A DNA stretch of 64,000 bases from Chromobacterium alkanivorans (GTDB taxonomy: Bacteria; Pseudomonadota; Gammaproteobacteria; Burkholderiales; Chromobacteriaceae), in the NCBI RefSeq assembly GCF_016937655.1, contig NZ_JAFHKL010000001.1, positions 682,001 through 746,000 on the forward strand, written 5' to 3'. Shown here piece by piece: positions 8,172 through 17,054 of the stretch. Position 1 is the stretch's first letter; every line of letters begins with the position of its first letter. Both the position numbers and the translations under genes were made by a program. Below the pieces are notes generated by a model that saw only the letters and a list, made by a program, of their open reading frames with translations, had not been told where the DNA came from and did not search any database.

Positions 8172-9494
8172 ATGGCGCAAGCTTCAGGTCTGGAGATCGA
8201 CGCCTGGCTGGATCAGCGGCCGCTGGGCGGGTTTCAGCGCCGGCTGCTGCTGATCTGCGGCTTGCTGATGATTCTGGACGGGTTCGACGTGCAGGCCATG
8301 GCCTATGTCGCGCCGGCGCTGCTGGCGGACTGGGGCATGGCCAAGCCGGCCTTGGGGCCGGTGTTCAGCGCCGGTTTGCTGGGCTTGCTGCTGGGCGCTC
8401 TGCTGTTCAGCCCGCTGGCGGACCGCTTCGGCCGCCGGGTCTTGCTGCTGCTGTGCACCTTGTGGTTCGGCCTGGGCATGCTGGCCACCGCCTTCGCCGC
8501 CACGCTGGAGCAGTTGCTGTGGCTGCGCTTCCTGACCGGCTTGGGATTGGGCGGCATCATGCCGAACGCGATGGCGCTGGCCGGCGAGTACAGCCCGCGC
8601 CGGCGCCGGGTCAGCATGATGATGCTGATTTCCTGCGGCTTCACCGTCGGCGCGCTGTTGGGCGGCTTGCTGGCGGCCTGGCTGGTGCCCGCCCACGGCT
8701 GGCGCGCGGTGTTCGCGGTCGGCGGCGTCGCGCCGCTGCTGCTGGCGTTGTGGATGTGGCGGCAATTGCCGGAGTCCTTGCAGTTTCTGTTGTCGCGGCA
8801 GCGGCGCGAACAGGCGCTGGCCTGGCTGCGGCGCATGGACCCGGCGATGAGCGGGACGGCGGCGTCCAGCCTGACGCTGCGCGAACCCGTCGCCGCCGCG
8901 TCGTTGCCGCACTTGTTTCAGGCCGGCCGCGCGCGGCTGACGCTGACCTTGTGGGCGCTCAGCTTTCTGAACCTGCTCCTGCTCTATTTCCTGTCCAACT
9001 GGATGCCGGCCTTGGCGCGGGACGCCGGGCTGGACACGCGGAGCGCCATCCTCGCCGGCGCCGCGCTGCAACTGGGCGGCGTGGCCGGCACCTTGCTGCT
9101 GGGTGTCTGGATAGACCGGCTGGGTTTCTTGCGGGTGATGCTGCCGAGCTTCGCGCTGGCGGCGGCGGCCGTGGCCATGCTGGGCCAGTTGGGCGCGCAG
9201 CAGGCCGGCCTGTTCGGCCTCTTGTTCGCCGCCGGTTTTTGCGTGGTGGGCGGCCAGCCGGCGATCAACGCCCTGGCGGCCAACGCCTATCCCACCTCCT
9301 TGCGCGCCACCGGCGTGGGCTGGAGCCTGGGCGTCGGCAGGGCGGGCTCGGTGTTGGGGCCGTGGCTGGGCGGGGAGTTGCTGCGCCAGGACTGGAGCCT
9401 GGCCAGCCTGTTCCTGCTGGCGGCGGCGCCGGCCTTGCTGGCCGCCTGCCTGGTGTGGAGCTGCCCGCAGGCGGCGCGGACGGCCGCCGGCTGA
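8172..9494 (+). CDS. MFS transporter, aromatic acid:H+ symporter type
   Basis: 440 aa from the ATG at 8172, just after GGGGGCGGA. It is a twelve-helix major facilitator. The first half carries the signature after TM2 (PLADRFGRR) and the family motif MILDGFDVQAM in TM1, typical of the AAHS group that imports benzoate, 4-hydroxybenzoate and similar acids. GLGLGGIMPNAMALAGEYSPRRRR lies around TM4-TM5. A long loop separates helices 6 and 7. No catabolic gene is adjacent, so the substrate stays open. Confidence 0.82.
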   Translation: MAQASGLEIDAWLDQRPLGGFQRRLLLICGLLMILDGFDVQAMAYVAPALLADWGMAKPALGPVFSAGLLGLLLGALLFSPLADRFGRRVLLLLCTLWFGLGMLATAFAATLEQLLWLRFLTGLGLGGIMPNAMALAGEYSPRRRRVSMMMLISCGFTVGALLGGLLAAWLVPAHGWRAVFAVGGVAPLLLALWMWRQLPESLQFLLSRQRREQALAWLRRMDPAMSGTAASSLTLREPVAAASLPHLFQAGRARLTLTLWALSFLNLLLLYFLSNWMPALARDAGLDTRSAILAGAALQLGGVAGTLLLGVWIDRLGFLRVMLPSFALAAAAVAMLGQLGAQQAGLFGLLFAAGFCVVGGQPAINALAANAYPTSLRATGVGWSLGVGRAGSVLGPWLGGELLRQDWSLASLFLLAAAPALLAACLVWSCPQAARTAAG

Positions 9495-9495
9495 G

Positions 9496-9864
9496 TCAGA
9501 TCGCCAGCAGCGCGGCGACGACGCGGCGGTCTTCCGCCAGCAGGATGTTGAAGGTGCGGCAGGCGGCCTGGGTGTCCATGGTTTCCACGCCGATGCCGGC
9601 GTTGGCCAGCGCGGCGGACAGGCGCGGGTGGCAGAAGCGCAGACTCTTGCCGGTGCCGAACAGCACTACTTCCGGCCGCAGCGCCAGCAGCGCGCTGAAA
9701 TGGCTTTCCTGCAAATCCTCGAAAGCGGCCACCGGCCAGGGCGCCACGCTGTCCGCGGAGACGATCAGATTGCCTTCGTGGCGCTGGGCGTTGATCAGAA
9801 CATGGCCGTCGCCATAGCCGGTGAACAAGTTGCGGCCTTGCCCCAGCGATTGCTGCATTTTCAT
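9496..9864 (-). CDS. Mth938-domain (DUF498) protein
   Basis: 122 aa from the ATG at 9864, with GGGA about 10 nt upstream. The frame is open to 10137 but the extension has no family resemblance. It is a small soluble protein: a beta sheet with FGTGKSLRF near the middle and a conserved end (GVETMDTQAACRTFNILLAEDRRVVAALL) typical of the Mth938/XCC1710-like family. That family is found widely and includes an assembly factor of respiratory complex I in eukaryotes (NDUFAF3). Its bacterial role is not settled. It is divergent from alaA. Confidence 0.85.
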   Translation of the reverse strand: MKMQQSLGQGRNLFTGYGDGHVLINAQRHEGNLIVSADSVAPWPVAAFEDLQESHFSALLALRPEVVLFGTGKSLRFCHPRLSAALANAGIGVETMDTQAACRTFNILLAEDRRVVAALLAI

Positions 9865-10113
9865 ATGAGTGAATTCCCGATTGCGAGCGCTGCGGCGGAC
9901 GGCCTTTTCCGGGCGCGAATTAAGCTGCTGCAGTGCATCAGAGATTGGGATAGGATTATAACTCGACCCCGCCGCTGATTGCCGCCACAACGTCAACGTG
10001 GTCATCGCTTCAGCGGGGACATCCAAAGAGATCAGATGAAAGAACACAAACCGCGCCGCCAGGGCAAGACCGCCGTCTCCGGCGGGCGGCAAGCCACGGA
10101 AACCATTGTCGTC

Positions 10114-11346
10114 ATGCAGCCAGTCCATAAATCGCAAAAACTCGCCAACGTTTGTTACGACATCCGCGGTCCGGTGCTAGAGCACGCCAAGAAGATGGAA
10201 GACGAAGGCCATCGCATCATCAAGCTGAACATCGGCAACCCGGCGCCGTTCGGTTTCTTCGCGCCGGACGAAATCATCGAGGACGTGATCGTCAACCTGC
10301 CGTCCGCCTCCGGCTACTCCGATTCCAAGGGCCTGTTCGCCGCGCGCAAGGCGATCATGCACTACGCCCAGCAAAAACAGCTGCCCAATGTGGGCATGGA
10401 CGACATCATCGTCGGCAACGGCGTGTCCGAGCTGATCGTGATGGCGATGCAGGCTCTGCTGGACAACGGCGACGAAGTGCTGGTGCCGGCGCCGGACTAC
10501 CCGCTGTGGACCGCCGGCGTCAGCCTGGCCGGCGGCAAGGCGGTGCACTATCTGTGCGATGAAGAGCAGGGCTGGTTCCCCAGCATCGACGACATCCGCG
10601 CCAAGATCACCCCCTCCACCCGCGCCATCGTGGTGATCAATCCCAACAATCCCACCGGCGCGGTCTACCCGCCGGCGCTGCTCAAGCAGATCGTGGAAGT
10701 GGCGCGCCAGCACCAGCTGATCATCTACGCAGACGAAATCTACGACAAGGTGCTGTACGACGAGGTCAAGCACACCTCGATCGCCTCCCTGGCGCCGGAT
10801 CTGTTCGTGGTCACCTTCAACGGCCTGTCCAAGAACTACCGCGCCTGCGGCTACCGCGCCGGCTGGATGATCCTGTCCGGCGAGAAGAAACACGCCAAGG
10901 ACTATATCGAAGGCCTGAACATGCTGGCCTCGATGCGCTTGTGCGCCAACGTGCCGGCGCAGTTCGCGATCCAGACCGCCTTGGGCGGCTACCAGAGCAT
11001 AGACGACCTGGTGGCGCCGGGCGGCCGCCTCGCGCGCCAGCGCGACCTGGCGCACAAGCTGCTGACCGACATTCCGGGCGTCAGCTGCGTCAAGCCGCAG
11101 GGCGCGCTCTACCTGTTCCCCAAGCTGGACCCCAAGGTTTACCCGATAGGCGACGACCAGCAATTCATTCTGGAGCTGCTGCAGGAGGAAAAGGTGTTGC
11201 TGGTGCAGGGCTCAGGGTTTAACTGGATTGCGCCCGATCACTTCCGCGTGGTATTCCTTCCCAACTCGGATGATTTGGTGGAGGCCATCGGCCGCATCGC
11301 GCGTTTCCTGGAAAATTACCGCAAGCGCCACGGCGGCGAAGTCTGA
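10114..11346 (+). CDS. alaA: Glutamate-pyruvate aminotransferase
   Basis: 410 aa from the ATG at 10114, the start that aligns with E. coli AlaA. An in-frame ATG at 10036 has a better ribosome site (AAAGAGAT) and would add 26 residues, so the start is not certain. It is a class I PLP aminotransferase making alanine. The PLP lysine is K240 in NGLSKNYR, and INPNNPTGAVY and DEIYDKVLYD are the cofactor-pocket motifs. MLASMRLCANVPAQFAIQTALGGYQ is close to the AlaA subgroup. It lies directly upstream of hom with a 191-bp gap. Confidence 0.93.
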   Translation: MQPVHKSQKLANVCYDIRGPVLEHAKKMEDEGHRIIKLNIGNPAPFGFFAPDEIIEDVIVNLPSASGYSDSKGLFAARKAIMHYAQQKQLPNVGMDDIIVGNGVSELIVMAMQALLDNGDEVLVPAPDYPLWTAGVSLAGGKAVHYLCDEEQGWFPSIDDIRAKITPSTRAIVVINPNNPTGAVYPPALLKQIVEVARQHQLIIYADEIYDKVLYDEVKHTSIASLAPDLFVVTFNGLSKNYRACGYRAGWMILSGEKKHAKDYIEGLNMLASMRLCANVPAQFAIQTALGGYQSIDDLVAPGGRLARQRDLAHKLLTDIPGVSCVKPQGALYLFPKLDPKVYPIGDDQQFILELLQEEKVLLVQGSGFNWIAPDHFRVVFLPNSDDLVEAIGRIARFLENYRKRHGGEV

Positions 11347-11537
11347 CGCCAGGGCGGTTTGAGACGGCGGACGGGGGCGACGGCCCCCGTCTTGCCATCA
11401 GGTCTTCCTTGTCAGCGGATACGGTCCGTTGACAAGGAAAACTTGGGACACGCGCCGGCGGCGGCCAGGCGGTGCGGCTCTTGATCAGGGCCGGCCGCCG
11501 CGGGCAGGGACAGAATACTAGAGACAGGGAGCAGACA

Positions 11538-12848
11538 ATGAAACCGATCAATATCGGCCTATTGGGCGTGGGGACTGTGGGTGGCGGCACCGCCACCGTT
11601 CTCAAACGCAACGCCGAGGAAATCAGCCGCCGCGCCGGCCGTCAGATCCGCCTGCTGCAGGCGGCCAACCGCAATCAGGCCCGCGCGCAATCGCTGCTGG
11701 GCCCGGACGTGGAAGTGGTGGCCGACGCGCTGCAGGTGGTGAACAATCCCGACGTCGACATCGTGGTGGAACTGATAGGCGGCGACACCGCGGCCAAGGA
11801 ACTGGTGCTCCAGGCCATCGCCAACGGCAAGCACGTGGTCACCGCCAACAAGAAGCTGCTGGCGCTGCACGGCACCGAGATCTTCGCCCGCGCTCAGGAA
11901 AAGGGCGTGATGGTGGCCTTCGAGGCCGCGGTGGCCGGCGGCATCCCCATCATCAAGGCGCTGCGCGAAGGGCTGTCCGCCAACCGCATCGAGTGGATCG
12001 CCGGCATCATCAACGGCACCTCCAACTTCATCCTGACCGAGATGCGCGACAAGGGCGCGAGCTTCGCCGAAGTGCTGGCCGAGGCGCAGCAGCTGGGCTA
12101 CGCCGAAGCCGACCCCACTTTCGACATCGAAGGCCATGACGCCGGCCACAAGCTGACCATCATGGCGGCGCTGGCCTTCGGCATCCCGATGCAGTTCGAC
12201 CGCTGTTACCTGGAAGGCATCAGCAAGCTGGAAGGGCGCGACATCAAGTACGCCGAGGAACTGGGCTACCGCGTCAAGCTGCTGGGCCTGACCCGCCGCA
12301 CCGCCGCCGGCGTCGAATTGCGCGTGCACCCGACGCTGATCCCGGCGCGCCAGCTGATCGCCAACGTCAACGGCGTGATGAACGCGGTGCTGGCCAAGGG
12401 CGACGCGGTGGGGCCGACCTTGTACTACGGCGCCGGCGCCGGCGCGCTGCCCACCGCCTCCGCGGTGGTGGCGGACATCGTCGACGTGACCCGTCTGCTG
12501 ACGGCGGACCCGGAACACCGCGTGCCGCACCTGGCCTTCCAGCCGGACCAGCTGCAGAACCTGCCCATCCTGCCGATTTCCGACGTGGTCAGCTCCTACT
12601 ACCTGCGCATCGGCGCCGCCGACCGCGCCGGCGTGCTGGCCAACATCACCCGCCTGCTGGCGGAGAACGGCATCTCGATCGAGGCGGTGATCCAGAAAGG
12701 CTCGGTGTCCGACGGCACCGCCGAGGTGGTGATCCTGACCCATCGCGTGCAGGAACAGGCGATAGACCGCGCCATCGCCGGCATCGAAGCGCTGGAAAGC
12801 ATCACCGGCAAAGTGGTGCGCCTGCGCATGGAAGAGCTGAATGATTAA
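11538..12848 (+). CDS. hom: Homoserine dehydrogenase
   Basis: 436 aa from the ATG at 11538 with a CAGGGAG ribosome site. It reduces aspartate semialdehyde to homoserine. The N-terminal Rossmann fold shows GLLGVGTVGGG (residues 6-16). The catalytic block contains NGTSNFILTEM and the lysine of GHDAGHKL. The last 80 residues are an ACT domain (RAGVLANITRLLAENGISIEAVIQ), the site of feedback control by threonine. It is monofunctional and not fused to aspartokinase; lysC is at 48.1 kb. The stop overlaps the next start by 8 bp, so translation is likely coupled. Confidence 0.96.
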   Translation: MKPINIGLLGVGTVGGGTATVLKRNAEEISRRAGRQIRLLQAANRNQARAQSLLGPDVEVVADALQVVNNPDVDIVVELIGGDTAAKELVLQAIANGKHVVTANKKLLALHGTEIFARAQEKGVMVAFEAAVAGGIPIIKALREGLSANRIEWIAGIINGTSNFILTEMRDKGASFAEVLAEAQQLGYAEADPTFDIEGHDAGHKLTIMAALAFGIPMQFDRCYLEGISKLEGRDIKYAEELGYRVKLLGLTRRTAAGVELRVHPTLIPARQLIANVNGVMNAVLAKGDAVGPTLYYGAGAGALPTASAVVADIVDVTRLLTADPEHRVPHLAFQPDQLQNLPILPISDVVSSYYLRIGAADRAGVLANITRLLAENGISIEAVIQKGSVSDGTAEVVILTHRVQEQAIDRAIAGIEALESITGKVVRLRMEELND

Positions 12849-13173
12849 ACGCTGGCTGACCGGCCTCGGCGCCGGTCTGATCCTGGCGAGCGCCGGGGCG
12901 ACGCCCTTGTCCCCCGGCCAGCACAGCCTGTTGCAGGGCTTCTTGATGCGCGGCTGCGTCAAGCGCACGCCGGCCTCGGACGGCGTCGGACAGCGCTCGT
13001 CGGAACAAGTGCAGAAGTATTGCCAGTGCGCCAGCGAACATCTGGCCGGCCGCTTTTCCTCCGAAGAGGTGATGGGCGTGCTGACCGGCCAGATCAAGAA
13101 AGACGACCCGCGCGGCAAACAGCGGATGAAGGACGCGTCCGCCGCCTGCGCCCAATATCTGGAAACCCCCTGA
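12841..13173 (+). CDS. Small exported protein between hom and thrC
   Basis: 110 aa, no recognised family. There is a Sec-type signal peptide (MIKRWLTGLGAGLILASAGA). Four cysteines follow in the mature part (RGCVKR, YCQCASEH, AACAQY), compatible with two disulfides in the periplasm. The start overlaps the hom stop by 8 bp and its TGA overlaps the thrC ATG by one base (TGATG), so it is embedded and translationally coupled in the threonine operon. Nothing in the sequence links its product to threonine synthesis. Confidence 0.8.
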   Translation: MIKRWLTGLGAGLILASAGATPLSPGQHSLLQGFLMRGCVKRTPASDGVGQRSSEQVQKYCQCASEHLAGRFSSEEVMGVLTGQIKKDDPRGKQRMKDASAACAQYLETP

Positions 13174-14582
13174 TGCGTTATATCAGCACCCGCGGCGGCA
13201 TGGCCCCGCAATCGTTCAGCGACATTCTGCTGATGGGCCTGGCGCCCGACGGCGGCCTGGTGTTGCCGGAAAGCTATCCGCGGATCGGCCGCGAGCAGCT
13301 GGACGCCTGGCGCGGCCTGTCCTACGCCGAACTGGCCTTTGAAATCATCCGCCTGTTCGCCACCGACATTCCGGAGGACGATCTCAAATCCATCGTCGAG
13401 CGCACCTATACCCGCGCGGCCTTCGGCAGCGAAGAGATCACGCCGCTGAAGCGGCTGCACGACGGCCTGGCCATCCTGGAACTGTCCAACGGCCCGACGC
13501 TGGCCTTCAAGGACATGGCGATGCAGTTGCTGGGCAATCTGTTCGAATACGTGCTGGCCAGGAAGGGCGAACGCCTGAACATCCTGGGCGCCACCTCGGG
13601 CGACACCGGCAGCGCCGCCGAGTACGCGATGCGCGGCAAGGCCGGCATCCAGGTGTTCATGCTCAGCCCGGACGGCCTGATGAGTCCGTTCCAGCGCGCG
13701 CAGATGTACAGCCTGCACGACGCCAACATCCACAATATCGCGATCCAGGGCATGTTCGACGATTGCCAGGACATCGTGAAGGCGGTGCAGAACGACCACG
13801 CCTTCAAGGCGAGCCACAAGATAGGCACCGTCAACTCCATCAACTGGGCGCGCGTGGTGGCCCAGGTGGTGTACTACTTCAAGGGCTATTTCAACGCCAC
13901 GGCGAGCAATGAGGAGAAGGTCAGCTTCTGCGTGCCGTCCGGCAACTTCGGCAATGTCTGCGCCGGCCACATCGCGCGTCAGATGGGCCTGCCTGTCGAG
14001 CGCCTGATGGTGGCCACCAACGAGAACGACGTGCTGGACGAGTTCTTCCGCAGCGGCGCCTATCGCCCGCGCGGCGCGGCCAACACCTACGTCACCTCCA
14101 GCCCGTCGATGGATATTTCCAAGGCGTCCAACTTCGAGCGCTTCGTGTTCGATCTGCTGGGGCGCGACCCCGAGGCCTTGAGCGCGCTGTGGCGCCAAGT
14201 GGACGCCGGAACCGGCTTCACGCTGACCTCCGAGCAGACCGCCGCCGCCGCCGAGGTTTTCGGCTTCGTCTCCGGCAAGAGCGATCACGCCGACCGGCTG
14301 GCCACCATTCGCCAGCTGGACCGCGAAGACGGCGTGGTGGTGGACACCCATACCGCCGACGGCGTCAAGGTGGCGCGCGAGCTGCGCCGCCCCGGCGAAA
14401 CCGTGGTCTGCCTGGAAACCGCCTTGCCGGCCAAGTTCGCCGCCACCATCCGCGAGGCGCTGGACCGCGATCCGCCGCGGCCGGCCGGTTTCGACGGCCT
14501 GGAGGATCTGCCGCAGAAAGTGACGGTGTTCCCGGCGGACGCCGGCGAGGTCAAGGCCTTCATCGAACGCAGTTTGAGCTGA
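13173..14582 (+). CDS. thrC: Threonine synthase
   Basis: 469 aa from the ATG at 13173, one base into the preceding stop. It is a PLP enzyme converting O-phosphohomoserine to threonine. The N-terminal block MRYISTRGG is diagnostic of the long threonine synthase class. The PLP lysine is K113 in NGPTLAFKDMAMQLLG, and the phosphate loop GATSGDTGSAAEYA and SGNFGNVCAGH follow. Together with hom it forms the homoserine-to-threonine pathway; the homoserine kinase (thrB) is not in the window. A strong terminator follows. Confidence 0.96.
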   Translation: MRYISTRGGMAPQSFSDILLMGLAPDGGLVLPESYPRIGREQLDAWRGLSYAELAFEIIRLFATDIPEDDLKSIVERTYTRAAFGSEEITPLKRLHDGLAILELSNGPTLAFKDMAMQLLGNLFEYVLARKGERLNILGATSGDTGSAAEYAMRGKAGIQVFMLSPDGLMSPFQRAQMYSLHDANIHNIAIQGMFDDCQDIVKAVQNDHAFKASHKIGTVNSINWARVVAQVVYYFKGYFNATASNEEKVSFCVPSGNFGNVCAGHIARQMGLPVERLMVATNENDVLDEFFRSGAYRPRGAANTYVTSSPSMDISKASNFERFVFDLLGRDPEALSALWRQVDAGTGFTLTSEQTAAAAEVFGFVSGKSDHADRLATIRQLDREDGVVVDTHTADGVKVARELRRPGETVVCLETALPAKFAATIREALDRDPPRPAGFDGLEDLPQKVTVFPADAGEVKAFIERSLS

Positions 14583-14599
14583 CGCGCGTCGGACGAAAA

Positions 14600-14626
14600 A
14601 ACGGCCCCCAGGGGCCGTTTTTTTTT
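14600..14626 (+). terminator. Terminator of the hom-thrC operon
   Basis: ACGGCCCC / GGGGCCGT arms (14601-14608, 14611-14618) followed by eight T; A-run on the left side makes it potentially bidirectional. Confidence 0.9.
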
Positions 14627-14639
14627 GCGCGGAGGCCTT

Positions 14640-14792
14640 AGAGCCTGTTTACGATCTCGCGAGCTAGAGCGAGACAAGGCGAAAACGAGCGAAAAAGCGG
14701 AGGGCACACACGGCACATGCGCATTTCGAGCTTGTTTTTAACGCCGCTTTCTATCCATCCCGCCGACGCGCCGCGGATCGTAAACAGGTTCT
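14640..14792. repeat. MITE-like dispersed repeat, copy 1
   Basis: About 153 bp bounded by terminal inverted repeats of 17 bp (14640-14656 and 14776-14792), 16 of 17 identical after inversion, with TTA flanking both sides as a possible target duplication. The interior carries CGCGAGCTAGAGCGAGACAA and further blocks shared with a second copy at 47743-47884. No transposase is present. Its right edge overlaps the stop codon (14792-14794) of the esterase gene. Transposition type and autonomy are unknown. Confidence 0.75.
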
Positions 14793-16900
14793 TAGAAAGT
14801 CAGCGCCATGCCGACATTGCCTGAGGTCTGGCTGCTGCCGCTGCGGCCGCTGACGGCGCTGAGCTGGCCGAACATCGACACGCTCTTGCTCAACTGCGCG
14901 CTGAGGCCGGCGGTCCATTCCAGCCAGTCCGCCTTGGGCTTGCCCAGCTTGACGCTGTAATCGCCCGACGTGGTGGCCAGGCCGGCGGTGACCACGCGGT
15001 CGTCGCGTTTGAACTCGTGAGCGTAGCTCAGTTTGGCGTAGGGGCTGAAACGGCCGATGTCGGCCTCCAGTTGCCAGCCGACGCGGGCCACCAGCGAGGT
15101 GCCGTTTTGCGCGTTGAAGGCCATGCTGCTGCTGTTGCCGCCTTGCTCGGTGAAGCCGTTGACCTTGACGTGGGCGTAGTCCAGGCCGGCGATGGGGCCG
15201 GCACGGTAGGCGCCCAGCGGCATCAGATAGCCGCCGGCTACGCGCATGCCGTACTGGCTCTGGCGCGCGCTGCCGTTCAGCGCGATCCGGGCCGCGCCCA
15301 GCGAGACCTGGCGACGGGTGTCGATGTCGCCGGAACCGATATGGGCGTCGCCGTCCAGCCAGAACCGTTCCTGCTGGTAGCTGAACAAGGCGCTCATCAG
15401 CGTGCTGTGGTCGTCGACGCTGCCCGGCGTGGCGATGCCGTTGATGTCGGTCTTGCCGTTCTGGCGCGACATCGCCAGCCCCAGGCTCAGCGCCGGGCTG
15501 ACCTGGAAGTCCAGGCCCAGCGTGTACAGCTGTCCTTGCGGTTTGGCGGACAGGGCGTCGTAGCCGACCTTGTCGTCGTTGAAGGCGCCGCTGACGAAGG
15601 CGCTGACCGCGCCGACCTCGCGCTTCCGCGCGCGGATGGCCTGGTAGCGGCTGTCCAGCGCGCCGCCCAGCTGGCGGGCGTTGTTCAGCGCGGACTCCGG
15701 CAGCGCGCCGGCGAAATAGGGCGCTTGCAGCAGATCGTAGACGTACTCGGCGATCATCGCGTGGGCGGCGGGGGTGGGGTGCAGCGCGTCGCTGAACAGA
15801 TAGCTCTGCGCGGGAAGGATGTTCGCGGGGCAGCTGATCGCGGATTGGGGGCAGGAAGAACCCAGCACATTGGTGAAACCGTATCTCGCCGGATCGGCCA
15901 GCACCTCCTGAAACAGCAGCGAGATATTGGCGCGGACAATGCCGTGTTGCCGGCCGCTGCTTAGCAGCGCGTTATCCACCAGCGCGTTGTAGCCGTTGCT
16001 CAATGTTTGCAATCCGGCGGCGGCGGTGTTGTAGCTTGCGGTGAGGGTGGTGACGGAGTCGGGCTGGCCGATGGCGGCGTTGGCCGCGGCGAGCGCCTGC
16101 TGGATCACGGCGTTTTGATTGCCGGAGGTGGAGGCGTTGCTGCTCAGCACCTGCCAGGCGGCGCCGACGGCCTGAGTGACGTAGTTGCTCAGCGCGGTTC
16201 CGCTCAAGCCGTTCGTCATGCCTACCTTGGTGGCCACGCCCTGGACTGTCTGGTAAATCACGGCGGGAGTGGAGGCCAGGTTGGGGACATTGGGCACGAT
16301 GATGGTCTGGGCGCCCGCGCTCTGCAATTGGCCGATCAAAGAGCTGGTCGAATTGGCTGAGCTCATCAGCAGTTTGGTAGCGCTCGTTTGAGTGGGGTCC
16401 GCAGTGATGGTGCCGGCGGCGGCGGCAATGTCGTTGCCCCCGATCCAGACTGAATAAACGGCGTTGGGGTTCGCTTTGCCGCCGCTGGCGGCCAGGTAGG
16501 CGCTGATTTGCTGCGGCAGCTCCTGAATGGCGGTGGTTTTGTCCGGGCCGAATTGTTCGACCGAGCCATTGGCGCCGGTGGTGCCGGGAAAGACGGTGAT
16601 GTCGCCGTAGAGCTGCGCCACGGCGCCGCCTTGGGCGTAGTTGTTGCCGCTTGGGCTCGCGTTCGGATTGCTTGAGTTGTTGGCGATGGATTTCAAACCG
16701 TAGCGCGCTGCCAGCGCGTCGGTCCAGTTGGCTCCGTTGCCGGTGGTCCAGCGAGCGTTGCCGGGCAGGCCGCCAAGCCCGCCGAAAGCCCCGACGTCGG
16801 AAAGACTGTCCCCGAAGAAATAGAAATTGCTATAGGCGCTGGCGGCGGCCGGCATCGCCAGCAGAGTGGCCACGGCCAGCGTGTTCAGGCGTTTACGCAT
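14792..16900 (-). CDS. GDSL-type autotransporter esterase/lipase
   Basis: 702 aa. It has a signal peptide ending near AASA and then a GDSL hydrolase domain (residues about 24-400). Block I is FFGDSLSD with the nucleophile S32, block III is WIGGNDI, and block V is DALHPTPAAH supplying the catalytic Asp and His. The C-terminal ~270 residues form an autotransporter beta-barrel of alternating aromatic strands ending in the outer-membrane signature with a terminal Phe (MALTF). The architecture is that of Pseudomonas EstA, a surface-anchored esterase tied to rhamnolipid and motility phenotypes. Substrate is unknown. The upstream 16901-17000 is AT-rich and likely holds its promoter. Confidence 0.92.
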   Translation of the reverse strand: MRKRLNTLAVATLLAMPAAASAYSNFYFFGDSLSDVGAFGGLGGLPGNARWTTGNGANWTDALAARYGLKSIANNSSNPNASPSGNNYAQGGAVAQLYGDITVFPGTTGANGSVEQFGPDKTTAIQELPQQISAYLAASGGKANPNAVYSVWIGGNDIAAAAGTITADPTQTSATKLLMSSANSTSSLIGQLQSAGAQTIIVPNVPNLASTPAVIYQTVQGVATKVGMTNGLSGTALSNYVTQAVGAAWQVLSSNASTSGNQNAVIQQALAAANAAIGQPDSVTTLTASYNTAAAGLQTLSNGYNALVDNALLSSGRQHGIVRANISLLFQEVLADPARYGFTNVLGSSCPQSAISCPANILPAQSYLFSDALHPTPAAHAMIAEYVYDLLQAPYFAGALPESALNNARQLGGALDSRYQAIRARKREVGAVSAFVSGAFNDDKVGYDALSAKPQGQLYTLGLDFQVSPALSLGLAMSRQNGKTDINGIATPGSVDDHSTLMSALFSYQQERFWLDGDAHIGSGDIDTRRQVSLGAARIALNGSARQSQYGMRVAGGYLMPLGAYRAGPIAGLDYAHVKVNGFTEQGGNSSSMAFNAQNGTSLVARVGWQLEADIGRFSPYAKLSYAHEFKRDDRVVTAGLATTSGDYSVKLGKPKADWLEWTAGLSAQLSKSVSMFGQLSAVSGRSGSSQTSGNVGMALTF

Positions 16901-17054
16901 TTGGAATGTCCCCTTCCGGATAAAACTTTGGTTTTATTTGAATTTAGATTTAAGAGTCTAAGCTCTATTCAAACGATTATTTTAATTTATGCATCGCATT
17001 GTCAATAGCGGGCGCGGGCTGCAGCCTCGGGCCCGCTTGCGCTAGAATGCGGGA

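Noticed and set aside
7325-9817. 830-aa plus-strand open frame across ndh and the MFS gene
   Set aside because: It is out of frame with both genes, has GC-driven Arg/Gly/Ala-rich composition and no start signal.
11559-14351. 930-aa minus-strand open frame opposite hom and thrC
   Set aside because: It is antisense to two certain genes and rich in His, Gln and Val as expected of shadows in GC-rich DNA.
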